Shown piece after piece: positions 8,051-17,114 of a DNA stretch of 34,032 bases. A program made the translations under genes and the position numbers. Numbering within the stretch: the stretch's first letter is position 1; each line of letters begins with the position of its first letter. The stretch is from Gemmataceae bacterium. Its GTDB lineage: Bacteria > Planctomycetota > Planctomycetia > Gemmatales > Gemmataceae. The notes under the pieces are model-generated. The model was not told the origin of the DNA, ran no database searches, and was given only the letters and a program-made list of their open reading frames with translations. The stretch covers positions 1 through 34,032 of the forward strand of contig SIAQ01000053.1 in the NCBI GenBank assembly GCA_009697105.1. The letters run 5' to 3'.

Positions 8051-8515
8051 TTACGCGGTATGTTTGGCGGGAGATTGTTCTTCGGCGGGGTCGGCTGGCT
8101 TCAACACCGGGACGCCGCGTTTTTGCAATTCTTCCAACATCTTGTTGAAATCGTCACGCAGATCCTCAAGATAATCGCCATTGCGCAACTTGATCGGCCG
8201 AACCGGTTCGCCCTTAGCAATCGACTGCATGGTGGCACGAAAGCGCACCATGGGGCCGACCAGGCGATGAGTAAAGCGGATGGCATCCCAGGCCATCACC
8301 GGCACCAGAATGACGACGCAAATAAACACCGGAAGATTGGCGCTAATCACTTCGACAAATTGGCGCGCCGGATCAATCGGGCCTTCCTGAATCATCTTCC
8401 AGGCAAATAAGAAGTTGCAAAGGACGACGAAAAACAGGCCAAAATAGGAGCCGATACGTTTCGACAGATTCGTCTGGAACGGATCGACCCAAACCATTTT
8501 GCGCTCCTCTGCCAT
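8051..8515 (-). CDS. Two-helix membrane protein with a HAMP-like segment
   Basis: From the ATG at 8515 the product is 154 residues; AGGAGG (8522-8527 on the minus strand) decides this start over a longer frame from 8551. Two hydrophobic segments, at about residues 24-45 and 62-82, are followed by HRLVGPMVRFRATMQSIAKG and LRDDFNKMLEEL. This matches the HAMP linker pattern of sensor kinases and chemoreceptors (GP near the start, Asp/Phe-Asn-Met near the end). No output domain follows; the tail is short and Pro/Glu-rich. It is immediately upstream of the Flp pilin gene. The role is unknown; it may be a stand-alone HAMP adaptor. Confidence 0.8.
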   Translation of the reverse strand: MAEERKMVWVDPFQTNLSKRIGSYFGLFFVVLCNFLFAWKMIQEGPIDPARQFVEVISANLPVFICVVILVPVMAWDAIRFTHRLVGPMVRFRATMQSIAKGEPVRPIKLRNGDYLEDLRDDFNKMLEELQKRGVPVLKPADPAEEQSPAKHTA

Positions 8516-8621
8516 AAGTTGCCTCCTGTGTTCCTGAGAACGAATAACCAAGAGCGAAATGAAACACGCTTATGGACTATAGGTTAGGAATCTTAAGGTG
8601 ACAAAATATTTCTTTGCAATT

Positions 8622-8679
8622 CTGAGCCTGAGCGCCGGCGAAGGGCTGCTTGGTGCCCTTCGCTGGCGCTCAGGCTCAG
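8622..8679. repeat. Gene-flanking palindrome (GAGCCTGAGCG type)
   Basis: 24-base arms at 8622-8645 and 8656-8679 differ at one position, with a 10-base loop. It lies 23 bases past the stop codon of the 542-residue exported protein gene and upstream of the HAMP-like gene, where it could end transcription of the former. Closely related copies occur at 23962-24021 and 29120-29171. Confidence 0.88.
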
Positions 8680-8702
8680 ACAATGCGTCAACCAATTCAC
8701 TG

Positions 8703-10331
8703 TCACTCGCCATTGGCGTCCTTGACTTTCGCGAGGAACTCCAGGACGCTGAGCCGCATTTGCAAACGCGCGGTCAGACTGGCACCGCCATTAACACTCG
8801 CGCGGATGCGGCCGGTTTCGCCGGCGGGGAAGAGCGTTCGCGCCAGTTTTCGTTGTTCGGGCGTCTGTGCGATCAGCGACGCCATTCGTGCGATGTCGAA
8901 ATCGAACAGCATCGGCACGCTCGTCGCGGGCGTTTTGTTCACCAGCAAGGCTTTGATCGTCGCCAGGGCGTCCTCGCCGAGTGCGAAGAAGACGGCGTCA
9001 TTGCGGAAGGCGAAGTGCAGCTGATTGTCGCCAACAACGTCATCAATCACCTTCGCCAGCGCCGGCGTCCTGGGCACTTCGAGCCGATGGATCGAAATCG
9101 TGCCGACCTTGTCAATGTCGAGCTTGAACTTATCGCGTTGCTCCGGGGGCACGTCGTTGATCGCTTCTTTGAGTAGGTTGTGCAGAGCATTGCCGAGTTT
9201 TTCGCCATCGGTGAGTTTCATCGCGCCGAGAAACGTGTAGCGATTCTTCTTCGGCCCGATGGCCAGGGCGACGAGTTGGTATTCGCCTGCCTTGGCCGAC
9301 GGCAGAATTGCTTTGAAGAGCGTATCGGCTTGCTTTTTCTTGAGCGGGTTTTGGATGCCGTCGAGGCTCTTCTCGACCGCTTCATCGATGACCGCGCCGA
9401 GCGACTTGGTCAATGTCTCAGGGAATGCCAGATGGATCGCACCGTGGAAGGCGGCGTTGTTCCCGGTGAGGCCGGCGAGCGGACTTTTCAGCTTGCCCAG
9501 GGCATCGATCGTCTTCGCGAGCTCCGAGCCGGGCACCGGGAAAATCTGCGCCTGCACCGCCAACTCCTTCGTCTTTTCGTCGATGTCGAGGTCGAAGCGA
9601 ATCTCTTTGGTTTCGCGGATGAGGCTGTTGCCGTGCCGATTGATGTCGCGAAGCAAAGCGATGCGGAACTGTTCCTGAGCTTTGGTCTCGTTCGCGCCGG
9701 CTTGCTTCTGGGCGGCGATGATTGCGTCTCCAAGCTGGGCAATCGCGATAAGCTTCGCTTTTTTGGGGATCTGGTCGATTTGGGCAACGAGGGAGATCGT
9801 CGCGACGCCGCCGCCGAGGGCCTTGGCGGGATCGAGCAGATTCTTGTCACGGATGCTTTCCGTACTCAGGGAAGTAATGAAGAGATACTTGTGAGCGAAG
9901 CGGAAATAGACATCGACGTTCTTGTTCGTCTTGTAGGTGTAGATGTCGTCTTTGTCCTTGGTGATTTGCACGTCCAATGTGTCGAGCAGTTTGAGGAATG
10001 TCTTCTGGTCGGTGATCGGAACCAGCATGGCGCCGTTGATCTCGTCGATCGCTTTGCCGAACCGCACGTAGGCGCCGAACGCCCGGGTCGGATCGACGCC
10101 TTCGAGGCCCTTCACGCCGATTTTGCTTTTAACGAGGCCCTCGATTTGGTTGGCAACTTCCTCCTGACCGACGAGTTTTACGACCAGGCCTAGGTTCTGC
10201 ATCAGTGCATTCAACGACTGCACACGCACTACCAGAGCTGGCACGGCAGTGGTCTTCTCACCTGCGTGAACAGGAGCCTTGGCGAGCAGGGCGGCAACGG
10301 CAACACAGGCAAGCAGAACAATTCGACACAT
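8703..10331 (-). CDS. Exported protein of unknown function, 542 residues
   Basis: A clear signal peptide (MCRIVLLACVAVAALLAKAPVHA) is predicted to be cut after Ala23, so the protein acts outside the cytoplasm. The mature part alternates strands and helices without transmembrane segments or cysteine motifs. It contains many Lys/Asp-rich turns and repeated short patterns such as LLDTLD, and looks like two similar halves. I recognise it only as the kind of large secreted protein common in Planctomycetes and can assign no enzyme motif. It is divergent from the BBP7 gene and its 3' end is followed by a palindrome. Confidence 0.8.
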   Translation of the reverse strand: MCRIVLLACVAVAALLAKAPVHAGEKTTAVPALVVRVQSLNALMQNLGLVVKLVGQEEVANQIEGLVKSKIGVKGLEGVDPTRAFGAYVRFGKAIDEINGAMLVPITDQKTFLKLLDTLDVQITKDKDDIYTYKTNKNVDVYFRFAHKYLFITSLSTESIRDKNLLDPAKALGGGVATISLVAQIDQIPKKAKLIAIAQLGDAIIAAQKQAGANETKAQEQFRIALLRDINRHGNSLIRETKEIRFDLDIDEKTKELAVQAQIFPVPGSELAKTIDALGKLKSPLAGLTGNNAAFHGAIHLAFPETLTKSLGAVIDEAVEKSLDGIQNPLKKKQADTLFKAILPSAKAGEYQLVALAIGPKKNRYTFLGAMKLTDGEKLGNALHNLLKEAINDVPPEQRDKFKLDIDKVGTISIHRLEVPRTPALAKVIDDVVGDNQLHFAFRNDAVFFALGEDALATIKALLVNKTPATSVPMLFDFDIARMASLIAQTPEQRKLARTLFPAGETGRIRASVNGGASLTARLQMRLSVLEFLAKVKDANGE

Positions 10332-10400
10332 CGACGTGACTCCGTGAGAGCAAAAAGGTTTTCTTAACCCGAATAATACTGATCGTGGCCATTCACCACG

Positions 10401-10478
10401 CCTTGGCGAGCCTTGCCGCGTAAGCGGCAGGTTGACGCGCCCGCAAACCTGCCGCTTACGCGGCTAGGCTCGCCAAGG
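10401..10478. repeat. Palindrome with 33-base arms
   Basis: Arms at 10401-10433 and 10446-10478 differ at one position, with a 12-base loop. It shares the GCGTAAGCG core with the other palindromes. It lies in the 413-base gap between two divergent genes, so here it is upstream of both rather than at a 3' end. Confidence 0.88.
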
Positions 10479-10489
10479 TCTCATTTTTC

Positions 10490-10566
10490 AGATCGCCCGA
10501 ATTGCACACATAGTGTATTTTATCTGTTATTGTCTTCTCTGTGCCTCTGTGTCTCTGTGGTGAATC
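10490..10566. repeat. Dispersed repeat (CTCTGTGTCTCTGTGGTGAA type), copy 1
   Basis: About 75 bases here match 16370-16460: GCACA-ATAGTGT followed by a T-rich stretch and the CTCTGTG repeats ending in GTGGTGAAT. The rest of the gap 10332-10744 shows no gene. Confidence 0.7.
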
Positions 10567-10744
10567 ATTCGTGTCAGGCTACTTTAACCGATTTGCCGAG
10601 TTTTTGCAAAATCGAATATGTGGCTTTGCCGATTCGTTCGATTATGCCAATAAATTCAAGGTTGCCGGTTGTAACGCCGATGATGAACCATGATGGAATG
10701 TCTGAGAACGACGGCGGCCCGTAAATTGGGTGGGAGAGTCAACT

Positions 10745-12418
10745 ATGCGAAGCCGGTGGAAGAAGCTGTGCCAATGGGCGATCAGCATACTGAGCCTGGC
10801 ATTCGCGCCGATGTCGGCCCAGGCCCAGTTCGGACTCGGTGGAGGCACCTACAGCCAGCTGCCGCCGACGCCGGCGCATTCGTTGCGTGGCGAGGCTCCG
10901 CCTGGCCCGAACGATCCACCGCCGTTTACAATGAAAGACGATGGTCGCCCGAATGCCTTTACCAGCGTCATGGACGTGCAGTCACACGATAGCCTGCCGT
11001 TGTTTCCGCCATTTTTCAAACGAGGCGTCGATCGGCTGCGACCAGGCATCATCTTTCCGATCTTGACGCCGGCCCGGACAGCGGAGTTTCCGAACCCGGC
11101 CGAAGAATCGAACGAACCGGTCTCGCCTTTCTCCATGCGAGAGGAAGGCGTTGCCAACGCCTTCACGAAACTGAAGGATCCGCGTTGGCGAGGTCCGGCG
11201 ACCCAGGCTCTGCATGGGACCCGCTCGCTCTTTACCGAGCTATTCAACCCACCGCCGCAGCTCTTTAGTTCGCACATTATCAACCTGCGCGGCGAATTTC
11301 TTTATTGGCGATTCACCAATGGTCCCATCGCCGTGCCGTTGGTTACGACGAATAACAACCCGACGATCGCGAGCGTCGGTCAACTTGGCGATCCGGCAAC
11401 TACGGTCTTGTTGAACTCGGGCAATATCGTCGACTACGGAGTCGTGCCTGGATTGCGGCTTAGTGCGGAGGTGACGACTTTCTTTACGCCACCGATTGAG
11501 CTATCGGGCTTTACGTTCGAACGCACACAAACCTTGTTCTCGGGCGGATCGCTGACGAATCCGGCGCAGCTCCTGGCGATTCCCTATCAAGATATTGATT
11601 CGCGTTTCATCATTCCGCCAACCACGATAGGTTCTGAAACGGCACAGGTCATTTCAATTCCGATCGGCAGTGCCGTTGGAGCTCAGGGCGGAACCATCGA
11701 CATTACCTCCAACCTCGTATTTTGGGGGATTGACGCCAAGGTTTACCTTCCGCTCGGCGAATCGGATTTGATCGGCCTACGCCTGTCGGTCGGGTACAAG
11801 CATATGACTCTTCGTGAGAATATTCGCATATTTACCCAATCCGGCGGCGTTGTGGGTGGAACGCAGTTTAACGGGTTCCGCCTGCCCGACGGGATTTTTT
11901 CCAACACCACGACCGATAACTTTGAAACCACAAATAACTTTGATGGCGGCACGATCGGCCTTCGCGGCACTCTGAATAGGCAGCGCTGGTCGTTAAACGC
12001 CGATGTGAATTTTGGTTTCGGCCCCAGTACGTATGACGTGAACATCAATGGAAATACCGTCCTGGTCCCCGTCATCGAGAACCGTGCTACCCAGTCCGCG
12101 GATGGCGGCATCCTCGCCTTGCACTCCAACTCAGGCATTACCTCCGTTTCCGCACTTGCGCTTACTTTTGAAGCGTCCGTGGGGCTAAGCTTCCAGGTTA
12201 ATCAAGCGATCCGCCTGTTTGGAGGGTTCAATTACCTCTGGTGGAGCCCGATCGCACGCCCTGGGGACTACATCAACAACACGATTGACGCTCGCCAGAT
12301 ACCATCATCGGCATCATTTTCGCCAGTTCCCTACAATGGACCGGCGGCGATCGGCAGTGTGACGCAGCGTGACCTCAGGATCACCGGCGCGTTCCTCGGC
12401 GTGGAGATTGGATTCTGA
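10745..12418 (+). CDS. BBP7-family outer-membrane beta-barrel protein
   Basis: The protein has 557 residues from the ATG at 10745, chosen because GGGAGAG lies just upstream; a GTG 15 bases earlier is possible. A signal peptide ends at SAQA. Residues about 25-160 are Pro/Phe-rich and contain two similar blocks (PPPFTMKDDGRPNAFTSVMD and FSMREEGVANAFTKLKD). From about 180 the sequence turns into alternating amphipathic strands starting with LRGEFLYWRFTNGPIAVPLVTT, the typical opening of the planctomycete BBP7 barrel, and it ends in a Phe (LGVEIGF), as outer-membrane barrels do. The cargo or function is unknown. Confidence 0.85.
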   Translation: MRSRWKKLCQWAISILSLAFAPMSAQAQFGLGGGTYSQLPPTPAHSLRGEAPPGPNDPPPFTMKDDGRPNAFTSVMDVQSHDSLPLFPPFFKRGVDRLRPGIIFPILTPARTAEFPNPAEESNEPVSPFSMREEGVANAFTKLKDPRWRGPATQALHGTRSLFTELFNPPPQLFSSHIINLRGEFLYWRFTNGPIAVPLVTTNNNPTIASVGQLGDPATTVLLNSGNIVDYGVVPGLRLSAEVTTFFTPPIELSGFTFERTQTLFSGGSLTNPAQLLAIPYQDIDSRFIIPPTTIGSETAQVISIPIGSAVGAQGGTIDITSNLVFWGIDAKVYLPLGESDLIGLRLSVGYKHMTLRENIRIFTQSGGVVGGTQFNGFRLPDGIFSNTTTDNFETTNNFDGGTIGLRGTLNRQRWSLNADVNFGFGPSTYDVNINGNTVLVPVIENRATQSADGGILALHSNSGITSVSALALTFEASVGLSFQVNQAIRLFGGFNYLWWSPIARPGDYINNTIDARQIPSSASFSPVPYNGPAAIGSVTQRDLRITGAFLGVEIGF

Positions 12419-12442
12419 CAAATCGCTTTACGAAACGGATGT

Positions 12443-12479
12443 GTGCAGGCGATGGTCGGGAAAAAACCATCGCTTGTGC
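12443..12479. terminator. Hairpin between convergent genes
   Basis: GGCGATGGT (about 12448-12456) pairs with ACCATCGCT (12466-12474), with a loop that includes a run of A. Read on the minus strand, a T-rich loop results. It lies between the convergent BBP7 and subtilase genes and could serve both. Confidence 0.5.
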
Positions 12480-12512
12480 TTCCGGCTCGTCTGGTTGTTG
12501 GCGCCGGCGATC

Positions 12513-14198
12513 TTACCCCGGAAACGCCGTAAGATTTGAAGGGGCAACGATCGGGTTTTGGAAGAAATTCGGCACGGGAAAGCCGCCAATGATGTCGTTG
12601 TTGAAACGCTTTCTGTACGCCGTAACCACTTTCGGCATGCCGCCCGAGACAAGCCAGGCTGAATTTGTCAGCGGATTGACCATCTGAAACTGCGTGTTGT
12701 TATGCGTCAACGCTCGCAATGAGGCGACGGCAGTAGCCTTGTTGAACATCTGGAAACGGTAGGTCGGATTGGCACGGCCGACCACGTATCCAATGCTGGT
12801 CTGCGGGTCGAGGACCAAGCCGAGCAATCCCGCCACATGAGCGGCGGCGAACGAAGTGCCGACGGCATCGACACCGGTTGTCCCGCTGAGATTCTCGATC
12901 TCCGTGCTATATCGATTGAGTGGATTTGCCGTCGTTGACCTGATCACCGACGCGGGTATCAACCCCGTGCCTCCGGGCGCGACGAAATCGAGCGCTCCGG
13001 TGTTTGAATAAAGCGCGAAGATCTCATCGGGCAGGCCAGCTGTGACGCCGCATTTCCCGTTCGTGTCGACCATCGCGCCGACGCGAATCGCCTGACTCGC
13101 CGATGCCGGCGAAACGGTATTGACATTCACACCGCCATTCCCCGCAGCGGCCACCATCAGAACCCCGGAATTGGCGGCCATATCCACCAGCGCGTTCATC
13201 TGCGCACTCACGGCGGCTGTTGAAAACGGCATCAGGCAGATGCGGATCGTACTTGCATTGGCGATGACAAAAGTAAGCGCATCGAGAACGTCCTGTGTCG
13301 TACCAGCGAACACGTCGTCAACGGTTCCATTCATGACCTTCAAATTGTAAAGTGGCGCGCCAGGATATACGCCCACAACGCCGGCACCGGCAGATTGATC
13401 GATCGCGCCGATGACTCCTGCGACATGCGTACCATGGCCTTGAAGGTCGATCGGGTTGTTGTTCGGTACGCCTGCGGTCGTCGTGAAGTCTTGCTGAAAA
13501 ACCACGAACAGGTCTCCATGCGTCGTGTCGATTCCCGTGTCCAGGATTGCGATAGGAATCGATGCGGACGTCGTGCCCGTTAGCGTGATGCGACCTGTCG
13601 TTGTTGCTTGAAGTTCCGTGTTTTTGTACATGCTATAAATGTTCGTCGGCACGGCAAAAATCGTCGTCGATGCCGCCGTGTCTTGGCCCATAGCCATACC
13701 GTTGCAAAACACCCGTTTGATGTTGTTCGGCACCGCGGCCCCATAGATGTATGGCATCGGATCAATTTGCTTGACGGCCGGGTCTACCGCGAGACTGGCC
13801 AGCGACACATTTCCGACGTTCAAGACAAAACCATAGATGCCGGCCGTGTAAACTTTGCTCACCCTTCCGCCCACCAGCGAAGCTAAGCGCGAAGCCTCGG
13901 AATTTGGATTCTTAACGCCAGCGGAGAAATTGATAAAGTAGGAACCAGGAACCCAGGTCGGACGTGGCCGCAGATTTGTGATTGGTGTTGGCACCGACCC
14001 CTTCGTCCCAGATGCTTGCGCTATCTTGATCATGGCGGAACTGGCACGTTGCTCAATCCCATCCGCAAACCGTTTCGCCGACGTAAAAGCGAAAAAGCTC
14101 AGCGTGGAGAGCGTCGATATGATCGCGATCACCGTGGCGATTTCCACGAGAGTCATGCCTGAGCGAACACTGATTTTCGATGACAACGGAAGTCGCAT
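12513..14198 (-). CDS. Prepilin-leader / I9 propeptide / S8 subtilase fusion
   Basis: The start at 14198 is set by GAGGAT nine bases upstream; the product is 561 residues. The N-terminus is a type IV prepilin leader: a basic peptide ending in Gly14, then MTLVE (Glu at +5) and a hydrophobic helix to about residue 38. Residues about 85-150 resemble an I9 inhibitory propeptide (GSYFINF, then VYTAGIYGFVLNV, ending VKQIDP). The S8 domain follows with its full triad: Asp220 (AILDTGID), His255 (GHGTHVAG) and Ser449 (GTSFAAAHVAG), plus oxyanion Asn354 (AAGNGG). It is therefore probably an active serine protease that is processed by prepilin peptidase and held in, or assembled with, a pseudopilus. It is divergent from the acyl-CoA ligase gene. 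Confidence 0.88.
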   Translation of the reverse strand: MRLPLSSKISVRSGMTLVEIATVIAIISTLSTLSFFAFTSAKRFADGIEQRASSAMIKIAQASGTKGSVPTPITNLRPRPTWVPGSYFINFSAGVKNPNSEASRLASLVGGRVSKVYTAGIYGFVLNVGNVSLASLAVDPAVKQIDPMPYIYGAAVPNNIKRVFCNGMAMGQDTAASTTIFAVPTNIYSMYKNTELQATTTGRITLTGTTSASIPIAILDTGIDTTHGDLFVVFQQDFTTTAGVPNNNPIDLQGHGTHVAGVIGAIDQSAGAGVVGVYPGAPLYNLKVMNGTVDDVFAGTTQDVLDALTFVIANASTIRICLMPFSTAAVSAQMNALVDMAANSGVLMVAAAGNGGVNVNTVSPASASQAIRVGAMVDTNGKCGVTAGLPDEIFALYSNTGALDFVAPGGTGLIPASVIRSTTANPLNRYSTEIENLSGTTGVDAVGTSFAAAHVAGLLGLVLDPQTSIGYVVGRANPTYRFQMFNKATAVASLRALTHNNTQFQMVNPLTNSAWLVSGGMPKVVTAYRKRFNNDIIGGFPVPNFFQNPIVAPSNLTAFPG

Positions 14199-14701
14199 CT
14201 CGCTATCCTCACACAAAATCCAACGCCAACACAATCGGCGCAGCTTACGCCATCTTCACCACAAGAATATCTTAACAGACTGCGTTACGTAAAAGCAAAC
14301 GGGTTTATCATAAAAAATCTCCAATATCATCGGCGTTTTGACAATGTGGCGGCAAACTAAGCGAGTTCGGCACATTCGGCACGCCCGACAAAAGTCGTAT
14401 TTCTGCGTTAAACTATTCTTCGCACGGTTGGAAATGTCACATTTTTGGACGAATGGAACCTTTTCCGAGCCGCAACCGTCACGGAGCGCCCGCGTGACGC
14501 CATGCATTTCGCAGCCGAAAAAAACAAAATCGACTTCAGGTGGGCGAGTCAACATTGAATCAAATTCGTTTGGCAGTCGAACCTGCCGATTCAAACCGTG
14601 TACACTAAGTGCGCCGGCATAATTATGAATCGGTCCGTCGCACGATCGAACAACACTCCGTTGTGACTCCTCCAAACAAGATCGCCCGTCCGAGGTCCCG
14701 C
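14199..14701. other. Divergent intergenic region, no gene seen
   Basis: This stretch separates two divergent starts and is noticeably more AT-rich than the coding DNA around it. It has no member of the palindrome family. Both promoters should lie here, but no sites were clear enough to name. Confidence 0.5.
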
Positions 14702-16306
14702 ATGCAGAGCACGATGCAGCATTCCGCGCTCACCATTCTTGCGCTCTTCGAGCACGGCCAGCGCATCTATCCCGATAGCGAAGTCGTCACGTTCGATGGC
14801 GCGACTATCAGGCGCACTTCCTTCGCCGAGGTCGCCAGGCGTGTGCGCCAGCTGGCGGCGGCGCTGGTTCGCCTCGGCGTAAAGCCCGGCGAGCGCGTCG
14901 GCACGTTTTGCTGGAACTGCCAGGAACATCTCGAAGCCTACTTCGCGGTGCCGTGCCTCGGGGCCGTGCTGCACACGCTTAATATTCGCCTGTTTCCCGA
15001 GCAGATTGCTTACGTCATCAATCATGCCGAGGATTCGGTGCTGATCGTCGATGCGACGCTTCTTCACATCCTGGAACCGCTCCTGCCGAGGCTTTCGACC
15101 GTCCGCCGATTGCTCATCATCGGCGATGCAGCTCCCAGTCTGCCGATCGGCTGGACGCGGTACGAAGAAGCACTGGTACGAGAAAATTCGGATATGACAT
15201 TCGGCGCGATCGACGAGTGCTCAGCATCGGCGATGTGCTACACGAGCGGGACGACGGGGAATCCGAAGGGGGTCGTGTACAGCCATCGCTCCGTATGGCT
15301 GCATTCGCAGGCAATCGTGTCGGCGTCGTGCTTTGGGCTGACGGATCGCGATCGCGCTCTGGTGTCGCCGTCGATGTTTCACGCTAACGCCTGGGGCATT
15401 CCGCATGCGGGGTGGTTCGTAGGCGCGGACTTGATTCTGCCGAGCCGATACTTGCAGGCCGAGCCGTTGTCGCGCTTGATCGCGTTGGAGCGTCCGACGT
15501 TCGCCGGTGCCGTGCCGACGATCTGGAGCGATCTGGTTCGATTCGCCGAAACGCATCCGGTCGACCTGTCGTCATTTCGCTTGGTCATCAGCGGTGGCTC
15601 GGCGGTGCCACGCAGTCTGATCGAAAAGCTGCAACATCGCCATGGCGTTCGTCTCGTGCAAATCTGGGGTTTGACCGAGACCGGCCCTCTCGCCGCATTG
15701 GCGCATCCGCCCGCCGGGACTCCTGTCGAGGACGACATCGATTGGCGAACAAAAACAGGCCGTGTGTTGCAAGGCGTCGAGCTTCGTCTCGCCGATGGCG
15801 AAACGATTCTACCGTGGGACGGCAAGGCCGTCGGCGAGATCGAGGTCCGCGGCCCGTGGGTCACCGGCGCTTACTACAAAGACCCGACACCCGACAAATT
15901 CCACGACGGCTGGCTGCGCACCGGCGACATCGGCACGGTCGATCCGCTCGGCTATATCCAAATCACCGACCGCTCCAAGGATGTCATCAAAAGCGGCGGT
16001 GAATGGGTTTCGTCCGTCGAAATCGAGAATCACCTGATGGCCCACCCCGATGTCATCGAGGCCGCCGTCATCGCCGTGCCTGATGCGCGCTGGGATGAAC
16101 GTCCGCTGGCCTGCGTCGTATTCAAAGCGGGGACGGCCACCGATTTTGCGGCGCTGCGTGCGTTTTTAGCCGAACGTGTCGTCCGCTGGTGGCTGCCGGA
16201 ACGTTGGGCGGTGATCGACGAGGTGCCGAAAACCAGCGTCGGGAAGTTTGACAAAAAGGTGTTGCGCGAGCGTTATGCGAACGGCGAACTGGCGGTGGAA
16301 AGTTAG
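14702..16306 (+). CDS. AMP-forming acyl-CoA ligase (medium/long-chain fatty acid type)
   Basis: From the ATG at 14702 (GAGG six bases upstream) the protein is 534 residues, the usual size for this family. It activates a carboxylic acid with ATP and joins it to CoA. The ATP-binding P-loop is TSGTTGNPKG at 181-190. Later come the adenylate-binding IWGLTETGP, the motif GWLRTGDIG, the hinge DRSKDVIKSGGEWVSS and the catalytic Lys in PKTSVGKFDKK near the end. The hinge sequence and HTLNIRLFPEQIAYVINHAED resemble AlkK-type fatty-acyl-CoA synthetases. No beta-oxidation genes are nearby, so chain length is undecided. An earlier GTG at 14609 in frame is less likely. Confidence 0.9.
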   Translation: MQSTMQHSALTILALFEHGQRIYPDSEVVTFDGATIRRTSFAEVARRVRQLAAALVRLGVKPGERVGTFCWNCQEHLEAYFAVPCLGAVLHTLNIRLFPEQIAYVINHAEDSVLIVDATLLHILEPLLPRLSTVRRLLIIGDAAPSLPIGWTRYEEALVRENSDMTFGAIDECSASAMCYTSGTTGNPKGVVYSHRSVWLHSQAIVSASCFGLTDRDRALVSPSMFHANAWGIPHAGWFVGADLILPSRYLQAEPLSRLIALERPTFAGAVPTIWSDLVRFAETHPVDLSSFRLVISGGSAVPRSLIEKLQHRHGVRLVQIWGLTETGPLAALAHPPAGTPVEDDIDWRTKTGRVLQGVELRLADGETILPWDGKAVGEIEVRGPWVTGAYYKDPTPDKFHDGWLRTGDIGTVDPLGYIQITDRSKDVIKSGGEWVSSVEIENHLMAHPDVIEAAVIAVPDARWDERPLACVVFKAGTATDFAALRAFLAERVVRWWLPERWAVIDEVPKTSVGKFDKKVLRERYANGELAVES

Positions 16307-16328
16307 CGCGACATTAACCGTAAATATT

Positions 16329-16465
16329 TACCACAGAGGCACAGAGAATAGGGACAAAGAGCTGTGGCGAATGCAGAATCGCTTGCCCGCACAAATAGTG
16401 TGTTTTTTCCATTCTACTCCTGTCTGTGCCTCTGTGGCCTCTGTGTCTCTGTGGTGAATATTTCG
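16329..16465. repeat. Dispersed repeat with inverted ends, copy 2
   Basis: ACCACAGAGGCACAGAGA (about 16330-16347) is mirrored by the CTCTGTG-rich stretch at 16420-16457 ending in GTGGTGAATATTT. The right part matches the copy at 10490-10566. It lies between the convergent ligase and FHA genes. Confidence 0.75.
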
Positions 16466-16486
16466 AGTTAAAACGTACGCGATCGG

Positions 16487-16948
16487 TCACTTCCTCTCGT
16501 CCGGATAAACATCAGGCAATACATTCCGCTGGACTTCCACGATGGCGATATCGGGGTCGCTGTCGGCGTTCGCGTCGGCCTTGGCGGCAGCGAGTTCCAC
16601 GACTTTCTTCAAATCGCCCAGTTCGATTTGCTGTGTCTGGTCGCCAGCGTGGATCGACGCCAGAGCAATGCCGAACAGGATGCGAAAGTGAAAGTTGGCA
16701 AAGCTGACCTTGTCGTTGGGCAACAGCGCCGCCCGACGAATCCGAGTTCCGTTGACGCGCGTGCCGTTGGTGCTGCCGAGATCGCGCAGCAACACTAAGC
16801 CATCGGTCTTGACGAGGACGCAATGGACCTTCGAGACGCTTTTGTGGTCGATACGGATGTCCATATCCTCTTGCCGACCGACTAGCGTCATATCCTTGGC
16901 GATTTCCACAGGGGAACCGCCTTCCAAAGGCACGAGCACCGCGCGCAT
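16487..16948 (-). CDS. Stand-alone FHA-domain protein
   Basis: This 153-residue protein carries a forkhead-associated domain at about residues 5-95, which binds phosphothreonine peptides. The hallmark residues are present: GR at 24-25 (TLVGRQ), SKVHC for the SxxH motif, and LGSTNGTRVNG for the N-G motif. Residues 100-153 are acidic and Ala-rich and may be disordered. There is no membrane segment. GGAG stands only four bases before the ATG. Such proteins normally act with Ser/Thr kinases; the only kinase here is the broken gene at 3673-4425. A second FHA domain occurs in the protein at 31667-32578. Confidence 0.88.
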   Translation of the reverse strand: MRAVLVPLEGGSPVEIAKDMTLVGRQEDMDIRIDHKSVSKVHCVLVKTDGLVLLRDLGSTNGTRVNGTRIRRAALLPNDKVSFANFHFRILFGIALASIHAGDQTQQIELGDLKKVVELAAAKADANADSDPDIAIVEVQRNVLPDVYPDERK

Positions 16949-17114
16949 GAGGCTCCATCAAACAGGAGAGGATGGATCACAACTTGCGATTGCACCAAAT
17001 TTCAGTCGAACTGTCGAGGCAGGTATCTCTGGTAAATTTTATGGAAACCCGGTAGCTTGTCGATTGTGACGAGCGTAGCGGTTGCACGACTCTCGGCAAG
17101 CAGAAAGGACTCTC

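Noticed and set aside
9180..10193. A 337-residue open frame on the plus strand
   Set aside because: It is antisense to the 542-residue exported protein, which has a signal peptide and normal composition.
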